Under the pieces are notes generated by a model that was not told the origin of the DNA, did not search any database, and saw nothing but the letters and a program-made list of their open reading frames with translations. From Candidatus Omnitrophota bacterium (GTDB taxonomy: Bacteria > Omnitrophota > Gorgyraeia > Zapsychrales > Zapsychraceae), in NCBI GenBank assembly GCA_030634235.1, contig DAOWBD010000048.1:1-7420 (forward strand): 7,420 nucleotides of DNA. Reading direction: 5' to 3'. This document shows, piece by piece, positions 5,269 to 7,420 of this stretch; position 1 is the stretch's first letter, and each line of letters starts with the position of its first letter. The translations under genes were made by a program, and so were the position numbers.

Positions 5269-6150
5269 ATGCCTTTTAAAATCATCAATAAGCAGGTTCT
5301 TGCCGAAAATGTCAAGAGAATCGACATTGTCGCTCCGAATATTGCCGGTAAAGTCCTTCCCGGACAGTTTGTAAGCGTCTGCCCGGAAGAGGACGACGAG
5401 CATATTCCGCTTGCGGTGACGAGTTCTGATCCGGAACGGGGCTACATTTCTCTTATTTTCCCGGAATTAGGGCATACGACCAGGAAGCTGGGAGCCCTGC
5501 AGATCAATGAATCGATCTTTTCGATATTGGGTCCCTTAGGGAACCCGGCCCGGATCGAAAAGAAGGGCGTTGTTGTCTGTATCGCCAGCGGTATTGGCAT
5601 TGCGCAAATGTTACCGATCTGTCGCGCGTTCAAGGGTAAGGGAAATAAAGTTATCGGGATCATCGGGGCGAAGACCAAAAGGGCGCTGATGTTAGAGCCG
5701 CAAATGCGCTTGGCCTGCAACAAGATTCTTATTGCTACGAATGATGGCTCTTACGAGCGCCGCGGTTTGGCGACCGATATATTGGAGAAGTTCTTAAGCG
5801 AGAACAAGGTCGATCTCGTCTATGCGATCGGTGCTGTCGATATGATGCGCACGGTCTGTTCCTTCACCGAGGAAAAGCGGATCAAGACGCTGGTACGATT
5901 GAATCCTGTGATGGTCGACTGCATGGGCATGTGCGGTTCCTGCAGGGTCAAGGTCGACGGGGAAATGGTCCTTGCCTGTGTTAAGGGGCCGGAATTTGAC
6001 GGGCATAAAGTCGATTTTAATGATTTAGATATTCGCATGAATGCCTATGAGGAGTCTGAAGAATGGCGCAACCGACAGTCAAAACACAACCCAGCGAGAG
6101 GCGAGTCAAAAACTTTAGCGAAGTTTCTCTCGGGTTTCCTAAAAAGCTAG
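5269..6150 (+). CDS. Nfn/Sud-type oxidoreductase small subunit (FAD/NAD, [2Fe-2S])
   Basis: This 293-residue protein matches the small subunit of NADH-dependent ferredoxin:NADP oxidoreductase (NfnA/NfnS), also annotated as sulfide dehydrogenase SudB and related to PyrK. It is a cytoplasmic ferredoxin-reductase fold. The FAD domain is about 1-95 (PGQFVSVCP, HIPLAVTSSD, GPLGNPARI). The nucleotide domain is about 96-215 (VVVCIASGIGIAQ, TNDGSYERRG, YAIGAVDMMR). The C-terminal [2Fe-2S] domain has MVDCMGMCGSC (215-225) and Cys237. Likely ligands are Asp217, Cys222, Cys225 and Cys237, an Asp plus three Cys as reported for Nfn structures; Cys218 is an extra candidate. The usual PLTI and GGGxGIAP motifs read PLAV and ASGIGIAQ here. 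No Shine-Dalgarno precedes the ATG, which gives the normal N-terminus. The last 29 residues overlap the next gene and extend beyond the usual family end. Confidence 0.92.
   Translation: MPFKIINKQVLAENVKRIDIVAPNIAGKVLPGQFVSVCPEEDDEHIPLAVTSSDPERGYISLIFPELGHTTRKLGALQINESIFSILGPLGNPARIEKKGVVVCIASGIGIAQMLPICRAFKGKGNKVIGIIGAKTKRALMLEPQMRLACNKILIATNDGSYERRGLATDILEKFLSENKVDLVYAIGAVDMMRTVCSFTEEKRIKTLVRLNPVMVDCMGMCGSCRVKVDGEMVLACVKGPEFDGHKVDFNDLDIRMNAYEESEEWRNRQSKHNPARGESKTLAKFLSGFLKS
6049..6054 (+). promoter_or_regulatory. Shine-Dalgarno of the large subunit, inside the small-subunit gene
   Basis: GAGGAG lies eight bases before ATG 6063, an ideal spacing, and is far stronger than any other site near this junction. 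It fixes the large-subunit start well upstream of the small-subunit stop at 6148-6150 and makes the 88-base overlap real rather than an artefact of start choice. Confidence 0.75.
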
Positions 6151-7420
6151 TTTTCGAAGAAGCGAGGCGTTGTCCGCAATGTGTTGATCCCGTCTGCATG
6201 AAGGGGTGTCCGTTGGGGATCAATATCCCGAGGTTTATCCGTTCCCTGCGGGAAGGTAATGTCGACAGCGCTTATGCAAAGATCAAGGAAGAGAATTGTC
6301 TCGCGGCTATTTGCGGCCGCATTTGTTCCGCGCCTTGTGAAGCGGCTTGTATTTTAAATGAGGAGGGCGCGCCGCCCATCGGGATCCGGGCGCTTGAGCG
6401 TTATGCGGCGGACTTCGGCCGTTTGAAGGCCGCTAAGCGCGACCAGGCCTTTCTCGGTGGGAAAAAGATCGCTATTGTCGGATCCGGCCCGACGGGATTA
6501 ACGGCGGCGGCTCAATTAGTCCAACGAGGATATCAAGTCACGGTTTTTGAATCTTTTGATAAACCCGGCGGCGTCCTGCGTTACGGCATACCTGAATTTC
6601 GCGTCCCTAAAAAAACTTTAGATAATGAGATCAATGAGATCAGAGTCGCCGGGGTCAAGATCGAAGTGAATTTCTTGATCGGCCATACGGCAAGCCTTGA
6701 AGAGTTGATCCGTCAAGATTTTGACGCTGTTCTTTTAGCGACCGGCGCGGGCATTCCAAAGTTCATGGACCTTCCCGGTGCGAATTTAGGGGGCGTTTAT
6801 TACGGAGAGGAGTTCTTGATGCGCGTGAACCGCGCGAAAAGCACGTTCTTCTCGAGAAAACTTGATAAATTACCCGTGGGCCAAAGGATCGCCGTGATCG
6901 GCTCCGGCAACACGGCGCTCGACTGCGCGCGCATTGGGATCCGGTTAGGGAGAGAAGTGACATTGATCTTCCGCGGCACCGAAGAGGATATGCGTGTTAA
7001 GCGTGAAGAGCGCGCCTACGCCAAGGAAGAGGGCGTCCGTTTTGAACCGATGGTCAAGCCCGTTGAGATCCTTGCCGACCCGGGCCATTTTGTCGGCGGC
7101 CTCAAGTGTGTCCGCATGGATTATGCCGACGCAAACGGTTCCGGCGAATGGAAGATCACGCAAGTGCCTGATTCCGAGTTCGTGATCGACGTTGATACGG
7201 TGGTCATTGCAACCGGCCATAGCCCTAATTCTTTGATCGCAAAAAACGTTTCCCACCTTAAGGTTAACAGCGACGGGACGCTGAGGGTCAATGAAAAGAC
7301 CGGGATCACCTCGATGCCCGGTGTCTTTGCCGCCGGGAATGTCCGGACGAATGCCGGGCCCGTGGTCGAAGCTATTGCGTCGGGGAAAAGGGCGGCGGAA
7401 GAGATCGACAGGTATTTAAA
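6063..7420 (+). CDS. Nfn/Sud/GltD-type oxidoreductase large subunit, 3'-truncated by window edge
   Basis: The frame is open from ATG 6063 to the last base, 452 complete codons; family members are about 465 residues, so only the extreme C-terminus is missing. It is a cytoplasmic FAD and NAD(P)H enzyme of the NfnB/NfnL, SudA and GltD (glutamate synthase small chain) group. The N-terminal iron-sulfur domain has Cys37, Cys40, Cys45 and Cys49 (CPQCVDPVCMKGCP) and Cys84, Cys88, Cys92 and Cys96 (CGRICSAPCEAAC), for two [4Fe-4S] clusters; Glu112 in RALERY is a possible non-Cys ligand. The FAD fold GSGPTG is at 140-145, GGVLRYGIPEFRVPK follows, the NAD(P) fold GSGNTA is at 280-285 and VFAAGNVRTNAGPVVEAIASGKRAA closes the FAD site. 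The overlap and frame with the small subunit indicate a complex. NADH, NADPH, ferredoxin or polysulfide as partner cannot be decided here. Confidence 0.93.
   Translation, partial: MAQPTVKTQPSERRVKNFSEVSLGFPKKLVFEEARRCPQCVDPVCMKGCPLGINIPRFIRSLREGNVDSAYAKIKEENCLAAICGRICSAPCEAACILNEEGAPPIGIRALERYAADFGRLKAAKRDQAFLGGKKIAIVGSGPTGLTAAAQLVQRGYQVTVFESFDKPGGVLRYGIPEFRVPKKTLDNEINEIRVAGVKIEVNFLIGHTASLEELIRQDFDAVLLATGAGIPKFMDLPGANLGGVYYGEEFLMRVNRAKSTFFSRKLDKLPVGQRIAVIGSGNTALDCARIGIRLGREVTLIFRGTEEDMRVKREERAYAKEEGVRFEPMVKPVEILADPGHFVGGLKCVRMDYADANGSGEWKITQVPDSEFVIDVDTVVIATGHSPNSLIAKNVSHLKVNSDGTLRVNEKTGITSMPGVFAAGNVRTNAGPVVEAIASGKRAAEEIDRYL

Noticed and set aside
5442..6038. Several minus-strand frames across the small-subunit gene
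   Set aside because: Shadows of a clear coding gene with continuous family similarity on the plus strand.
6763..7309. Minus- and plus-strand short frames over the last kilobase
   Set aside because: They lie within the large-subunit reading frame, which has continuous flavoenzyme motifs up to the window end and has no stop codon only because it is cut by the edge.

Overview
All genes read on the + strand and are tightly packed, with no gene-free stretch longer than about 130 bases. The genes are clearly bacterial (ybeY, recO and dtd are core bacterial families). GC content is moderate. The heptad-repeat hairpin before recO and the company of a DUF3352-like protein and an Nfn/Sud-type flavoenzyme are reminiscent of uncultivated lineages such as Omnitrophota in the PVC neighbourhood. 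That assignment is a weak inference; the window has no rRNA or other phylogenetic marker to settle it.

Left part (1-2586), housekeeping: the 3' part of ybeY (rRNA-processing endoribonuclease, cut by the window start); a heptad-periodic inverted repeat; recO (recombination mediator); an AT palindrome; a near-consensus sigma-70-type promoter; then dtd (D-aminoacyl-tRNA deacylase) and a TatD-family metal-dependent hydrolase one base apart. These are RNA, DNA and proofreading maintenance functions with no shared pathway beyond co-transcription of dtd and tatD.

Middle part (2587-4765): directly after the tatD stop comes a 15-bp perfect inverted repeat whose left arm can also pair with a nearer partner. 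It is followed by a large N-terminally anchored extracytoplasmic protein that looks like DUF3352. This protein appears to be built from two diverged copies of one module, with a long coiled coil inserted near the end. Its function is unknown.

Right part (4766-7420), redox: a carboxymuconolactone decarboxylase-like (CMD/AhpD superfamily) protein, a second good promoter, and a two-subunit flavoprotein iron-sulfur oxidoreductase. The small subunit resembles NfnA/NfnS/SudB and the large subunit resembles NfnB/NfnL/SudA/GltD. The two overlap by 88 bases, and the large subunit runs off the right edge only about a dozen residues short of its expected end. Together they would transfer electrons between NAD(P)H, flavins and probably ferredoxin in the cytoplasm.

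I did not find CRISPR arrays, transposases, phage genes, tRNAs or rRNAs. Nothing here amounts to an evident new defence or mobile system. The points most worth a second look are the unusual cluster-binding motifs and long overlap of the Nfn-like pair, the duplicated DUF3352-like protein, and the two structured intergenic repeats.
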